64,000 bases of DNA from JAHCHG01 sp965214585 (GCA_965214585.1 OZ243957.1:248001-312000), one strand, 5' to 3'; positions 42,956 to 52,151 are shown, counted from the first letter of the stretch. Made by a program: numbers and translations. The notes: a model not told the origin generated them from the letters alone.

Positions 42956-43624
42956 TTACTCTGACGCTGACCGCAATTCATTAACTTTTTGATTTGCTAG
43001 TCTTGTAGTTTCAGGTTGGCGATGTTTAGGACACAAATTCAAAATACATTTTCGAGTAGTATCTAATGATATTCGATTGCCTATTGAAATAAAGAGTGGT
43101 TTTACATTATTTTGAGTTCTCAAAACCAAGCCTATTTCTTCATTTTTATCAATTAATTTTGAGTAATCTCCACGTCTTGCGCCCACAGTTTTATAATTAC
43201 CAATTAAATGAGTTTTACTACAACCGATTGTTGAAATATCAAGTAAAACTCCCAAATGTGAAGCCAACCCTAATCTTCTGGGATGAGCAATTCCTTGCGC
43301 GTCACAAACTATCAATTCAGGTTTTTCTTGTAATTTTTCTATTGCCGAAATTACAAGCGGAAGTTCTCGAAATGAAAAAAGCCCTGAAATATATGGAAAA
43401 TTTACAGTTCCTTGTGCTGTTGTGATTTCCTTTACTTTCAAAGTTTCCGAGTCCAAAGCAACAGCGCAAGCAAAGCCGTAATTGCTGTTTTTTGAGTAAG
43501 CTACATCAACTCCGACGATTGTTTTGACTTTTTCCAGATCAGATTTATCTTCTTTTATTACTTTTCCAGCAAGTTTTTTTTGCAGTTCAATTGCTTCTTT
43601 TTCGCTTAGATTCCAATTTTGCAT
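42956..43624 (-). CDS. nfi: Endonuclease V (deoxyinosine 3' endonuclease)
   Basis: 222 residues, full length for the family. It nicks DNA (or RNA) one nucleotide 3' of hypoxanthine, the product of adenine deamination. All catalytic residues align: Asp40 (IVGVDVAYS), Glu87 (FSFRELP), Asp108 (IVCDAQGIAHPRRLG), His114 and Lys137 (GCSKTHLIG). The wedge-like FPYIS is present. The gene starts 1 bp after the YwqK-like immunity stop and ends about 20 bp before the next constant-region copy. It therefore occupies the deaminase cassette. AT-rich codon use matches the neighbouring toxin and immunity genes rather than glnA or engB. Confidence 0.93.
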   Translation of the reverse strand: MQNWNLSEKEAIELQKKLAGKVIKEDKSDLEKVKTIVGVDVAYSKNSNYGFACAVALDSETLKVKEITTAQGTVNFPYISGLFSFRELPLVISAIEKLQEKPELIVCDAQGIAHPRRLGLASHLGVLLDISTIGCSKTHLIGNYKTVGARRGDYSKLIDKNEEIGLVLRTQNNVKPLFISIGNRISLDTTRKCILNLCPKHRQPETTRLANQKVNELRSASE

Positions 43625-43625
43625 A

Positions 43626-44045
43626 TTAAAAAGTATTGGTTTGAGAAGATGCGGAATTTTTTCTGCTGATTTTTAACGATTGATATTGAGGATGGTCTTC
43701 GGCTAAATTATATTCTTCAACCAATTTACCTTCCTTATTCCACTTTTTGCTTGATAAAACAATGCCAAATTCACCAGTTAATTCCGACTTTAGCTGACCA
43801 TTTTCATACCATTCTTTTTTCTCTCCGTGCAATACTGCATTTTTGAGAAACATTTCCATTTTAAGATTTCCATTTCTATACCATTCTTTGTGCCAACCGT
43901 TTTCAATACCATTTACAAATTCCACTTCCGAACGTAATTTGTCATTTTCCCAAAGTTCGTAAGCAACACCCATAAATGGCGTATTTTGGAAGAAATATAT
44001 TAAATCTTCATTTATTTCCAATAAGTTGTAATCTATTTTATTCAT
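43626..44045 (-). CDS. YwqK-like immunity protein (MORN repeats)
   Basis: 139 residues with MORN-type repeats: MGVAYELWENDKLRSEVEFV, NGWHKEWYRNGNLKMEMF, HGEKKEWYENGQLKSELTG and KKWNKEGKLVEEYN. This is the architecture of Bacillus YwqK, the antitoxin of the deaminase toxin YwqJ. It starts 1 bp after the toxin stop and ends 1 bp before endonuclease V, which indicates a three-gene operon. Confidence 0.85.
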   Translation of the reverse strand: MNKIDYNLLEINEDLIYFFQNTPFMGVAYELWENDKLRSEVEFVNGIENGWHKEWYRNGNLKMEMFLKNAVLHGEKKEWYENGQLKSELTGEFGIVLSSKKWNKEGKLVEEYNLAEDHPQYQSLKISRKNSASSQTNTF

Positions 44046-44046
44046 T

Positions 44047-45558
44047 TTACGGTCTTCTCCCTGTTAAAGATTCTACTTCCGGTAACAGATAATTACAATT
44101 TTGACACATTTTAGCCGGATTAGGTTTTCCTTTCAGCCATTCATTATGAATAACAAAATCCTTTAAGTCTGCTTCGGTTACTTTTATTCCAGCAGACTCC
44201 CGCGCTTTTAATGCTTTATCTACTGCAATAATTTCAGAATGATTTCCCGGTTCGCTAAAATGCGGATTATTGCTTCCGAACTGTTTCTTAAAAGTATCAA
44301 TCCTCTTTTGCAGAATAGGATGCAAATCTTTCGGAAGACTTCTAACATTTAATCCTTCAAAAGTTTTTCCTGTTTTTTTATCAAGAACTGTTGATAACAC
44401 GGGACTTCTTTCAGAATTGGATGTAGCACTTCTGATTTCATCCGCCCTTGCTCTTGAAGATTTAGCTATATCATCAATTTGAGTTTTAGAAAGTTGTCTT
44501 ACAGTTTGAATTGCCGCTTCAACTTTTGGAATTCCGCCAAGTGTTTTTAGTGATTCCGGCGTTGCATTCGGCTTGCCGACGATGCCGCGCTTGAGCAGTA
44601 AAATATCAATCGCTGTCGCGCCGACATCTTCACCCGTTTCGCCGTCGGCTTTATATTTGTCGGTTTTGTATTCAAATGGACGCGGCAACTCGACATCGGG
44701 AATCGAAGGCAGTTTCGCGCCCGTCAGTTCTTCGATTGATTCGCTCGCCGTTTTTCTCGGCGCGGCGGGTTGTCCGGTAATCTGTTCGCCGATTGTTTCG
44801 CCGATGTTCTTTGCCGTCGAACTGCCCGGCAGTATTTCGCCTTTGTCTATTTCCCGTAAGATGCCTTGCGGGACGTTCAAGGTTCTTTCAAGCCAGCGAA
44901 CCGGAATGTTGCCGCCTAATCGCAACGGGTCAATCAGCATTTGATTTGCCGTGCTTTGCGCCTCTGCTTTTCTTATATCTGCGGCTTGCGCTTGATACTG
45001 CTTGTATTGCAAAACGGCTTGTCCGGCGCGGTTTGCGCGTTCGATGTTTTCTCTGCCCGCTTCGATTCTGATTGCCGCGCCCTGCTTTTCCTGCACGGCT
45101 CGCATCGTTTCGAGTTTGTGTTTCGGATTATATCCCGCGTCATATAATCCGGCTTCGATCAGAGTTTTATCCGCCAATCCGATTTCCTCGTCGGACAACT
45201 TTAAGCCGCCCAACGCTTTCTGATAAACCGCCCGCCGAAACGCCAACTGATAATCTTCGCGGCTCATCTCCGCCGACGGTTTTTCGGCTCGCATTGTCAG
45301 ATGTTCCTTTTTCGCATTATTATCGTCGGTTTTAATCGGCTGTTCGGCTAATACTTTTCGCAGAAAATCCGCCGCCGTCAATTCCTTTGTTGTGTCAAAA
45401 TTCGGAGAATCAATCATTTTCGCGCTCAAATGATCGAAGGCGGTCTGATTTTTCCCGTCGTTATTCAAACGCGCAGATGTTTTGACACCGAAATTAAACG
45501 GCGTGTCGGCTGAATCGTCTGCCTTGAAAAGATCGGCAAGAGTGATTTTTAAGTTCAT
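44047..45558 (-). CDS. Polymorphic toxin with constant N-terminus and YwqJ-like deaminase C-terminus
   Basis: 503 residues with a strong AGGAGGAG ribosome site (45566-45573). Residues 1-345 are the constant part: helical, Ala/Gln-rich in the middle (VLQYKQYQAQAADI), then GETIGEQITGQPAAPRKTA and a segment ending KTLGGIPK. No Sec signal, RHS, filamentous-haemagglutinin or LXG feature is seen. Residues 346-503 are the toxin: zinc-binding deaminase motifs GNHSEIIAVDKAL (H440, E442) and CQNCNYLLP (C485, C488), as in the YwqJ family of the nucleic-acid deaminase superfamily. Only gene of the array with intact start signals, so the expressed copy. Confidence 0.85.
   Translation of the reverse strand: MNLKITLADLFKADDSADTPFNFGVKTSARLNNDGKNQTAFDHLSAKMIDSPNFDTTKELTAADFLRKVLAEQPIKTDDNNAKKEHLTMRAEKPSAEMSREDYQLAFRRAVYQKALGGLKLSDEEIGLADKTLIEAGLYDAGYNPKHKLETMRAVQEKQGAAIRIEAGRENIERANRAGQAVLQYKQYQAQAADIRKAEAQSTANQMLIDPLRLGGNIPVRWLERTLNVPQGILREIDKGEILPGSSTAKNIGETIGEQITGQPAAPRKTASESIEELTGAKLPSIPDVELPRPFEYKTDKYKADGETGEDVGATAIDILLLKRGIVGKPNATPESLKTLGGIPKVEAAIQTVRQLSKTQIDDIAKSSRARADEIRSATSNSERSPVLSTVLDKKTGKTFEGLNVRSLPKDLHPILQKRIDTFKKQFGSNNPHFSEPGNHSEIIAVDKALKARESAGIKVTEADLKDFVIHNEWLKGKPNPAKMCQNCNYLLPEVESLTGRRP
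44524..44975 (-). repeat. Constant-region master copy used by the array
   Basis: Codes for residues about 195-345 of the main toxin (RKAEAQSTANQMLIDP to LGGIPK). Parts of it recur at 40616-41065, 41854-41990, 42632-42935 and 39655-39788. Confidence 0.88.
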
Positions 45559-45710
45559 TGCGTAACTCCTCCTAAAATTTAAATTTATCCTTCAACTAAA
45601 GTTATCGCCGAAAATCTTAAATTGTTTCCTGTTTTTTTTGTTTTATTTTTAAAGCAGAATTAAATGAGCCGTTCAGAGAGTTTACGATAAATGAGAATCC
45701 GAATTTATTT

Positions 45711-46292
45711 TTAATTGTTCTTCAAAGAGTTGAAAATCTCGCTCCAGAGTTCGTCTTTTCCTTTGCCTGAAACGGACGAATAAGCGATGACTTTGCTTGT
45801 CGGGAAAACGCCGTTGATTTCCTTGATAGTTTTGCTCAATTTATTGTTTGAGAGTTTGTCGGATTTTGTGGCGACGACCAGATGATTTTTATTGTAAAAG
45901 TTGAGCCATTCGTTTAGCTGCTGGTCAAGCGCAGTCGGTTTGTGTCTGGCATCAACGAGTTGGATTGATAAAATCAAATTTTCCCTTTCGGCGAGATATT
46001 CTTCCGCCATTACGCCCCAATCTTCGCGCATCGTTTTGGAAACTTTGGCGTAGCCGTAGCCGGGCAAATCAACAAAATAAAAACTTTCATTGATTAAAAA
46101 AAAGTTGATTGACTGCGTTCTGCCCGGCGTGTTGGAAGTTCGCGCCAGTCCTTTGCGGCTTAATAATGAATTTAACAGACTGGATTTTCCGACGTTTGAC
46201 CGCCCCAAAAAAGAGATTTCGGGTAAATTGTCCGTTGTCCAATGCGTGCGCTCAAACGCGCTTTTGACAAATTCGGCGGATGTGATTTTCAT
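45711..46292 (-). CDS. engB: Ribosome biogenesis GTPase YsxC/EngB
   Basis: 193 residues. G1 GRSNVGKSSLLN, G2 region TPGRTQSINFF, G3 VDLPGYGYAKV, G4 VATKSDKL and G5 AYSSVSGKG are all present. Needed for large ribosomal subunit assembly. It lies 20 bp downstream of the next gene to the right, so the two are probably co-transcribed. The gap 45574-45710 to the toxin shows nothing notable. Confidence 0.95.
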   Translation of the reverse strand: MKITSAEFVKSAFERTHWTTDNLPEISFLGRSNVGKSSLLNSLLSRKGLARTSNTPGRTQSINFFLINESFYFVDLPGYGYAKVSKTMREDWGVMAEEYLAERENLILSIQLVDARHKPTALDQQLNEWLNFYNKNHLVVATKSDKLSNNKLSKTIKEINGVFPTSKVIAYSSVSGKGKDELWSEIFNSLKNN

Positions 46293-46312
46293 TATATAAA
46301 ATTCCGCTTACT

Positions 46313-46753
46313 TTAATTGTTTTGCGCCATTTGCTTTCTGGCTTCAAATGCGTTTCGCATCATCTCGCGCCGTCGTTCCAGATTCGCTTCCGCGTCGGGC
46401 ATCCGCATTACGAGATTTTCGAGATTGGAAAGATAGTTCGGATTGTTTATCATCTGCCGGAAATCGGCTAAATACGGCTGGATTTTGCTGAAAACGACGA
46501 CGTGTTCGCCGTTTGAATCGTTGAACATTTCCTCGTCAATCGCGCCTTGATTGACGAACGAAGCCGCCATATCCCAATAGCTTGTTACCATTCTCAGATA
46601 CGCGCTCGATTTTTCGTCAAACATCGCATTTTTGATGTCTTCCGCGCTTTCGGGAAAAAATGCCATCGTCCAGTTTCGCGCCTCGCGCATCACGCTTTCG
46701 CGGCGAAGTTCGTATAATTTTAAGATTAATTCGGCTGATTCTGCTTTGCTCAT
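46313..46753 (-). CDS. Conserved hypothetical helical protein
   Basis: 146 residues, all alpha-helical in appearance: SAELILKLYELRRESVMREA, AYLRMVTSYWDMAASFVNQG and a basic end RREMMRNAFEARKQMAQNN. No signal, membrane segment or catalytic motif. Upstream partner of engB. The 46754-47115 gap on its right holds a degraded half of the 28373 hairpin (at about 46863) and AT-rich sequence. Confidence 0.65.
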   Translation of the reverse strand: MSKAESAELILKLYELRRESVMREARNWTMAFFPESAEDIKNAMFDEKSSAYLRMVTSYWDMAASFVNQGAIDEEMFNDSNGEHVVVFSKIQPYLADFRQMINNPNYLSNLENLVMRMPDAEANLERRREMMRNAFEARKQMAQNN

Positions 46754-47115
46754 ATATTTTCCTTATTTTGATTTTGATTGAAACTAATTGTAAATTTTCT
46801 TGTAAATCTTGGCAAATCCTTTATTGGACTTTATGTAATCGGTCGGTCATAAGTTGAAATTCTTGTCAGTAGTATGGGCGTGCGCCGCAACTGTAAGATA
46901 ATACGAAATTCAGATCAATATGCCGCCTGTTTTGCCTTTTTACCGCTTGTGAAAATCCATTTTGTAACATCGTGTTGGCTTTGCAACATTGTAACTTGCA
47001 ATCAATTAAGTTAAAATTCCGTTAATTAAGAAGCAGTTTCAATGTTGTTCAAATCGGAATAAGTCCGCAGCATAAGTTATTTTCTGCTTCATTTGTAAAA
47101 AAAACAGGAAAAATT

Positions 47116-48039
47116 ATGAAAAACACATCAAAAATAAATGAGTCAAAATCTTTACGGTGGTTTTCGGCAATGGCAATTTTGCTTTTGTCCTTTGCCCTTT
47201 TTACGGCTTGCAACACGGCAGCAGATAAAGTTGAAGAAGTCGGCGGCGTAACCGCCGCGCAGATTATTGAAAATCCGTCGGCTTACGTCGGCAAAACCGT
47301 TACGGTCAGCGGCGACGTTGAAGAAGTCTGGGATCCGCGGGCATTTAATATGGACAGCGGCGCAAGCATCGGCGAATTACTCGTCGTCGGGAAAGACCCG
47401 TTTCCGCAAGTTCCGGGCGCAACCGATAACGCGTATGTCGTCAGCGACATTGCAACCGTTACAGGCACGATACGAAATTTTGTCGCCGCCGATATTGAAA
47501 AAGAAATCGGCTGGGATTTAACGCCGGACATTGAATCGGAATTTAACGGCAAGCCGGTTTTAGTCGCGCAGAGCGTCGCTTTTAAACCGGGCGCAAACCG
47601 CAAACCGGCAACAACAACCGGAACAACGACGACGACAACAACCGGAACGACAACCGGCGATGAAATTACCGACGAAGCAATGATTATTGACGTAACTGAC
47701 CGCGCAACATTGGTCGGCAAGCGCGTTAATCTGCAAAACGTCAAGGTTCTCTCCGTCATCGGAGACCGAACATTTTACATCGGCAAAGACGATACTAAGC
47801 GTATGTTAGTTGCCATCAACCAAGAAGCAACGCCCGGAACGGCTAAGGAAGGCTTAGTTGATATAAACGCCGGTCAGACAATTTCTCTGAAAGGAGTATT
47901 TGTGGAAGCCCCCGACAAAAATGCGGCGAAAGAAAAATTAGGCGGAAATTTTACCGATAAGGAATTGGACGGAATTGCCGAACAGAAAGTTTATCTGCTT
48001 TCCGACAGCAACACGATCAAAATGTTAGACCGTCCATAA
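47116..48039 (+). CDS. Lipoprotein with two OB-like domains
   Basis: 307 residues. Lipoprotein signal with LFTACN (Cys32). The mature part has two similar beta-rich halves: NPSAYVGKTVTVSGDVEEVW with residues to about 160, then after a Thr-rich spacer (TTGTTTTTTTGTTTG) DRATLVGKRVNLQNVKVLS. Each half shows the GKxVxxxG pattern common in small OB-fold lipoproteins. Outer-membrane or periplasmic location is likely; the ligand is unknown. Transcribed toward lon, with a shared terminator between. Confidence 0.7.
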   Translation: MKNTSKINESKSLRWFSAMAILLLSFALFTACNTAADKVEEVGGVTAAQIIENPSAYVGKTVTVSGDVEEVWDPRAFNMDSGASIGELLVVGKDPFPQVPGATDNAYVVSDIATVTGTIRNFVAADIEKEIGWDLTPDIESEFNGKPVLVAQSVAFKPGANRKPATTTGTTTTTTTGTTTGDEITDEAMIIDVTDRATLVGKRVNLQNVKVLSVIGDRTFYIGKDDTKRMLVAINQEATPGTAKEGLVDINAGQTISLKGVFVEAPDKNAAKEKLGGNFTDKELDGIAEQKVYLLSDSNTIKMLDRP

Positions 48040-48056
48040 ATTTTTTAATAATCAAC

Positions 48057-48101
48057 TAAAAATGCGGACTTTGAAAAATTTTTCAAAGTCCGCATTTTTT
48101 T
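48057..48101. terminator. Bidirectional intrinsic terminator
   Basis: AATGCGGACTTTGAAAAA and its exact complement meet with no loop (48061-48096), flanked by A and T runs. It ends both the lipoprotein gene and, from the other side, transcription through lon. Confidence 0.88.
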
Positions 48102-48121
48102 ACAATATAAAGTAAGAGTAA

Positions 48122-48205
48122 TAGAGTAAGAGTAATGCCTTTAGTGGTGATTTCGCCGCGCTTCGCCGGCGTTTTCTCACCACTAAAGACGTTACTCTTA
48201 CTCTA
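48122..48205. repeat. Hairpin element overlapping the lon stop codon
   Basis: TAGAGTAAGAGTAATGCCTT and AAGACGTTACTCTTACTCTA are arms of about 28 bp around GGTGATTTCGCCGCGCTTCG. The right arm includes the TAG of lon (48203-48205), so the element inserted at or became part of the gene end. The apex GCCGCGCTTCGCCGGCG is shared with 9508, 57330 and 59755. Confidence 0.85.
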
Positions 48206-50632
48206 CTCGATTCCCGCCGAAATATCGCTCGAAGAGGTGTTGGTCGTCCAGATTTGCGGCGTGTCATCCGGCAAATCCTGTTCAATCACCGTATCTTCAA
48301 GCGCGAGTTCAAAAACCTCGTCAACCGTGTCAACCGTGTAAATCGTCAAATCTCCGCGCACTTCTTCCGGCACGTCCGCCAAATCCTTTTCGTTATCTTT
48401 CGACAAAATCAGCGTTTTTAAGCCGAATCGGTGCGCCGCAAGAAGTTTTTCCTTTACGCCGCCGATTGGCAGAACTTTTCCGCGCAGAGTGATTTCGCCG
48501 GTCATTGCGACATCGTGTTTCGCGGGACGCTTTGTTAGAGCCGAAACCATCGCCGTCGCCAAAGTGATTCCGGCGGAAGGTCCGTCTTTCGGAATCGCGC
48601 CTTCGGGAACGTGAACGTGCAAATCTTTTCGGCGAAAATCCTTTTCGTCAATTCCCAGAGATTTCGCGCGTGTGCGAACACAAGTTAAAGCCGCGTGCGC
48701 CGATTCCTGCATAACTTCGCCGAGTTTTCCCGTCAACTGCACCGTGCCGCGACCTTTGACAAGCGTTGCTTCGATTTGCAAAACGTCGCCGCCAACTTCC
48801 GTCCACGCCAAACCATTTACCAAGCCGATCTCGCTTTTGCGGGCGATGTCCTGTTTGCGAAATTTGATTGTGCCAAGCAGTTCGCGCACTTTTTCCGCGC
48901 CGATGACTTCTTTGAAATCTTCGCTTTTTTCCGAAATAACGTATTGTTTGGCGACTTTGCGAAGACACGAACTTATTTCGCGCTCTAAATTTCTAACGCC
49001 CGCTTCGCGCGTGTAATGGCGGATAACTTCCAGAATTCCGTCGTCGGTAAATTTCACTTTTTCCGCTTCCAGCCCGTTTCCTTCGGCTTGTTTCGGAAAA
49101 AGATGCCGTTTGGCGATCTGCACTTTTTCGCGTTCCGTGTAACCGGAAAGATTTATGATTTCCAGACGATCCTGCAAAGGCGCGGGAATCGTGTGCAGCA
49201 CGTTCGCCGTCGCAATAAAGAAAACCTGCGACAGATCGTAATCAACATCAAGGTAATGATCGCGGAAAGTGTTGTTTTGTTCCGGGTCTAAAACTTCCAG
49301 CAGTGCCGCGCTCGGATCGCCGCGAAAATCCTTGCCGAGTTTGTCAACTTCGTCGAGCAGTATCAGCGGATTAATAGTTTTCGCGCGTTTCATCAACTGC
49401 ACGATCTGTCCGGGCAACGCGCCGATATAAGTTCGGCGATGACCGCGAATTTCGGCTTCGTCGTGAACGCCGCCCAGACTCAAACGGACGAATTCCCTGC
49501 CCGTCGCGTTCGCAATTGATTTTCCAAGCGAAGTTTTTCCGACTCCCGGCGCACCGACAAAACAGAGAATCGTTCCTTTCGGATTTTTGACCAGTTGGCG
49601 AACGGCTAAATATTCTAAAATGCGTTCTTTTATTTTCTCCAAACCGTAATGATCTTCATTTAAAACTCTTTCGGCTTCATTTAGATCGTTAATTTCCTCC
49701 GAAGCGTTCTGCCACGGAACATTTATCAGCCAATCGAGATAAGTTCTGGCTACGGTGCTTTCGGCGGACATCGGCGGCATCGCTTCGAGGCGCGAAAGTT
49801 CCTGCAAAGCCTTGTCCTTCGCCTCGTCGCTCATCCCGACTTCTTCGATCTTTTTCTTTAATTCTTCGAGTTCCGCCTTTTCGTCTTTGCGTCCGAGTTC
49901 TTTGTGAATCGCCTTGATCTGCTCGTTCAGATAATATTCGCGCTGATGTTTATCCATCTGCTTTTTCGTTCTGGTGTGAACGGTTCGGTCAAGCTGTTTT
50001 TTCTCGATTTCATTATTTAGAATCTCGATCAGTTTTTGCAGACGTTCCTGCACGGAAAAAGTTTCGAGCAGTTTCTGCTTTTCCTCGACGCTGATCCGCA
50101 AATTTGAACTCATCGAATCGGCAATGTGCGCGGCGGAAATTCCGCGCAGCGTCGTGTGCAGCGCGTCCGTGTATGTGTCGGGCGAAAGGCGCAGAAACTG
50201 CTCGACCAAGCCGTGAATTTGCTGCAAAAGTCCGTCCGTTCTGTAACCCGATTCGTCAATTGACTTGATGCGCCGCACCATCGCGTAAAACATTTTTTCC
50301 GCGTCCTGTTCATAACGCACCGCGCTTCCGCGCTCGCGTCCTTCGACGACGACTTTTATCTGCCCGTTGTCCTGTTTTTGCGCCTGCAAAATTCTTCCCA
50401 AAGTTCCGATCTGATAAATCTGTTCGGGATTCGGCTCGTCAACGGTTGCGTCGTGCTGCGTGGCGAGAAAAATGTTCCGTTCGCCCTTCATCGCCTCTTC
50501 CAGAGCCTTGACCGAACTCGGACGACCTATCTTAAAGGCAACTTTTGTAAACGGAAAAATGACGACATCGCGGATTGGCACCATCGGATAACGCGAAATA
50601 TCCGACGGCATTTGATCTGTAAATTCTTGCAT
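48203..50632 (-). CDS. lon: ATP-dependent Lon protease
   Basis: 809 residues. N-terminal substrate domain (PMVPIRDVVIFPF), AAA+ module with Walker A GAPGVGKTSLG and Walker B LILLDEVDKLG, and a C-terminal protease with catalytic Ser in PKDGPSAGITLA and Lys in GGVKEKLLAAH. It degrades misfolded and regulatory proteins in the cytoplasm. It lies in the tig-clpP-clpX-lon gene order found in many bacteria, but the 280-bp gap after clpX suggests its own promoter. Confidence 0.97.
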   Translation of the reverse strand: MQEFTDQMPSDISRYPMVPIRDVVIFPFTKVAFKIGRPSSVKALEEAMKGERNIFLATQHDATVDEPNPEQIYQIGTLGRILQAQKQDNGQIKVVVEGRERGSAVRYEQDAEKMFYAMVRRIKSIDESGYRTDGLLQQIHGLVEQFLRLSPDTYTDALHTTLRGISAAHIADSMSSNLRISVEEKQKLLETFSVQERLQKLIEILNNEIEKKQLDRTVHTRTKKQMDKHQREYYLNEQIKAIHKELGRKDEKAELEELKKKIEEVGMSDEAKDKALQELSRLEAMPPMSAESTVARTYLDWLINVPWQNASEEINDLNEAERVLNEDHYGLEKIKERILEYLAVRQLVKNPKGTILCFVGAPGVGKTSLGKSIANATGREFVRLSLGGVHDEAEIRGHRRTYIGALPGQIVQLMKRAKTINPLILLDEVDKLGKDFRGDPSAALLEVLDPEQNNTFRDHYLDVDYDLSQVFFIATANVLHTIPAPLQDRLEIINLSGYTEREKVQIAKRHLFPKQAEGNGLEAEKVKFTDDGILEVIRHYTREAGVRNLEREISSCLRKVAKQYVISEKSEDFKEVIGAEKVRELLGTIKFRKQDIARKSEIGLVNGLAWTEVGGDVLQIEATLVKGRGTVQLTGKLGEVMQESAHAALTCVRTRAKSLGIDEKDFRRKDLHVHVPEGAIPKDGPSAGITLATAMVSALTKRPAKHDVAMTGEITLRGKVLPIGGVKEKLLAAHRFGLKTLILSKDNEKDLADVPEEVRGDLTIYTVDTVDEVFELALEDTVIEQDLPDDTPQIWTTNTSSSDISAGIE

Positions 50633-50764
50633 AAATTATTAAAACTCTTTAGTGAAATCTGTTTATAGAAATGCGTAATCGAAATCAATTTCTAATTTTT
50701 TTTCTGCTGGAAATATATTGTAGAACATTCCGTCGGGCAATTGCCAGTTTGTATCACAAAAAGA

Positions 50765-50895
50765 AATAAACCACGAAGTAACACGAAGAAAACACGAAGG
50801 ATTATTAGTTTGGGACAGACTACTTCAGATAAATTCCGAGATTTAACTAATAAATGAAACTTCGTGAAACCTTCGTGTTGCTTCGTGGTTTATTT
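50765..50895. repeat. CACGAAG-type inverted repeat between lon and clpX
   Basis: AAATAAACCACGAAGTAACA, then CGAAGAAAACACGAAGG, faces CTTCGTGTTGCTTCGTGGTT. A dispersed low-complexity inverted repeat; similar sequence lies at 132 and 34086. No promoter could be singled out. Confidence 0.7.
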
Positions 50896-50912
50896 CCTAC
50901 TTCCGAAAACTC

Positions 50913-52151
50913 TTACGCCGCTTCTTCGAGTTCACGCACCACTTCCAAAGGCGGAGTTTTGCGCTCGACCATTTCTTTTGTGATAACAAGTTCCCTGACC
51001 TTTTTCTGCGACGGCAGAGAATACATTGACTGGAGAAGAATTTCCTCCATAATCATCATCAAACCGCGTGCGCCGACCTTTCGTTTTTGCGCTTGACGGG
51101 CGATGGCGCGAAGCGCGTCGTCTTTGAATTTTAAGCGCACATTGTCAAACTCGAATTTTCGTTGATACTGCTTGACGAGCGAATTTTTCGGTTCGGTTAA
51201 AATCTGAACAAGGGCGTTTTCGTCGAGTTCGTCCAAAACGCCCAAAACGGGAAGCCGTCCGACAAATTCGGGAATTAAACCGTAATGTATCAGGTCTTCC
51301 GGTTCGAGTTTTTCAAACGCTTCGATCTGCCGTTCGCTGCCGGATTTTACTTCCGCCTGAAAACCGAGCGATTTATTTCGCAAACGCCTTTCGACAACGC
51401 GATCCAAGCCGTTAAACGCGCCGCCGCAGATGAATAAAATATTCGACGTATCAATCGGGCAGTATTCCTGCTGCGGATGTTTTCTGCCGCCCTGCATCGG
51501 CACATTGGCAATCGTGCCTTCGAGAATTTTGAGTAGTGCCTGCTGAACTCCTTCGCCGGAAACATCTCTCGTGATTGAAGGATTGTCGTCTTTGCGGCAG
51601 ATTTTATCAATTTCGTCAATATAGATAATTCCCCTCTGCGCTTTTTCGACATCATCATCCGCCGATTGCAGCAGGCGCAAAATTATATTTTCGACATCTT
51701 CGCCGACATAACCGGCTTCGGTTAAAGTAGTTGCGTCAACAATGCAGAACGGAACGCTCAGAACTCTCGCCAACGTTTGCGCGAGCAGAGTTTTTCCCGT
51801 TCCCGTCGGACCGATCAGAAGAATATTCGATTTCTGAAGTTCGACATCGGAGCGATGCTTCGCCATCTCGTTGCGCTTATAATGCTGATAAACCGCCACC
51901 GCCAGACGCTTTTTCGATTCGTCCTGACCGATCACATATTCGTCCAGAAACTCCTTGATCTCCTGCGGTTTCGGCAGAACCGAACGCGCCGAAGCCATCT
52001 CCGCGTTTTCGTCGTCGGTAATGATCTCGTTGCAGATGTCTATACATTCATTGCAAATATAGACGCTCGGTCCGGCGATCAATTTCTTGACCTCGTTCTG
52101 CGATTTGCCGCAAAACGAACAGCGCAAAATTTCTTCTGGTCGTCTTATCAT
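50913..52151 (-). CDS. clpX: ClpX unfoldase subunit of the ClpXP protease
   Basis: 412 residues. N-terminal zinc-binding domain with CSFCGKSQNEV and CNECIDIC, AAA+ module with Walker A GPTGTGKTLLAQ, Walker B IIYIDEIDKI and sensor GLIPEFVGRLPV. It unfolds substrates and passes them to ClpP, encoded 92 bp upstream. The loop that docks on ClpP is expected in the AAA+ domain. Confidence 0.97.
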   Translation of the reverse strand: MIRRPEEILRCSFCGKSQNEVKKLIAGPSVYICNECIDICNEIITDDENAEMASARSVLPKPQEIKEFLDEYVIGQDESKKRLAVAVYQHYKRNEMAKHRSDVELQKSNILLIGPTGTGKTLLAQTLARVLSVPFCIVDATTLTEAGYVGEDVENIILRLLQSADDDVEKAQRGIIYIDEIDKICRKDDNPSITRDVSGEGVQQALLKILEGTIANVPMQGGRKHPQQEYCPIDTSNILFICGGAFNGLDRVVERRLRNKSLGFQAEVKSGSERQIEAFEKLEPEDLIHYGLIPEFVGRLPVLGVLDELDENALVQILTEPKNSLVKQYQRKFEFDNVRLKFKDDALRAIARQAQKRKVGARGLMMIMEEILLQSMYSLPSQKKVRELVITKEMVERKTPPLEVVRELEEAA

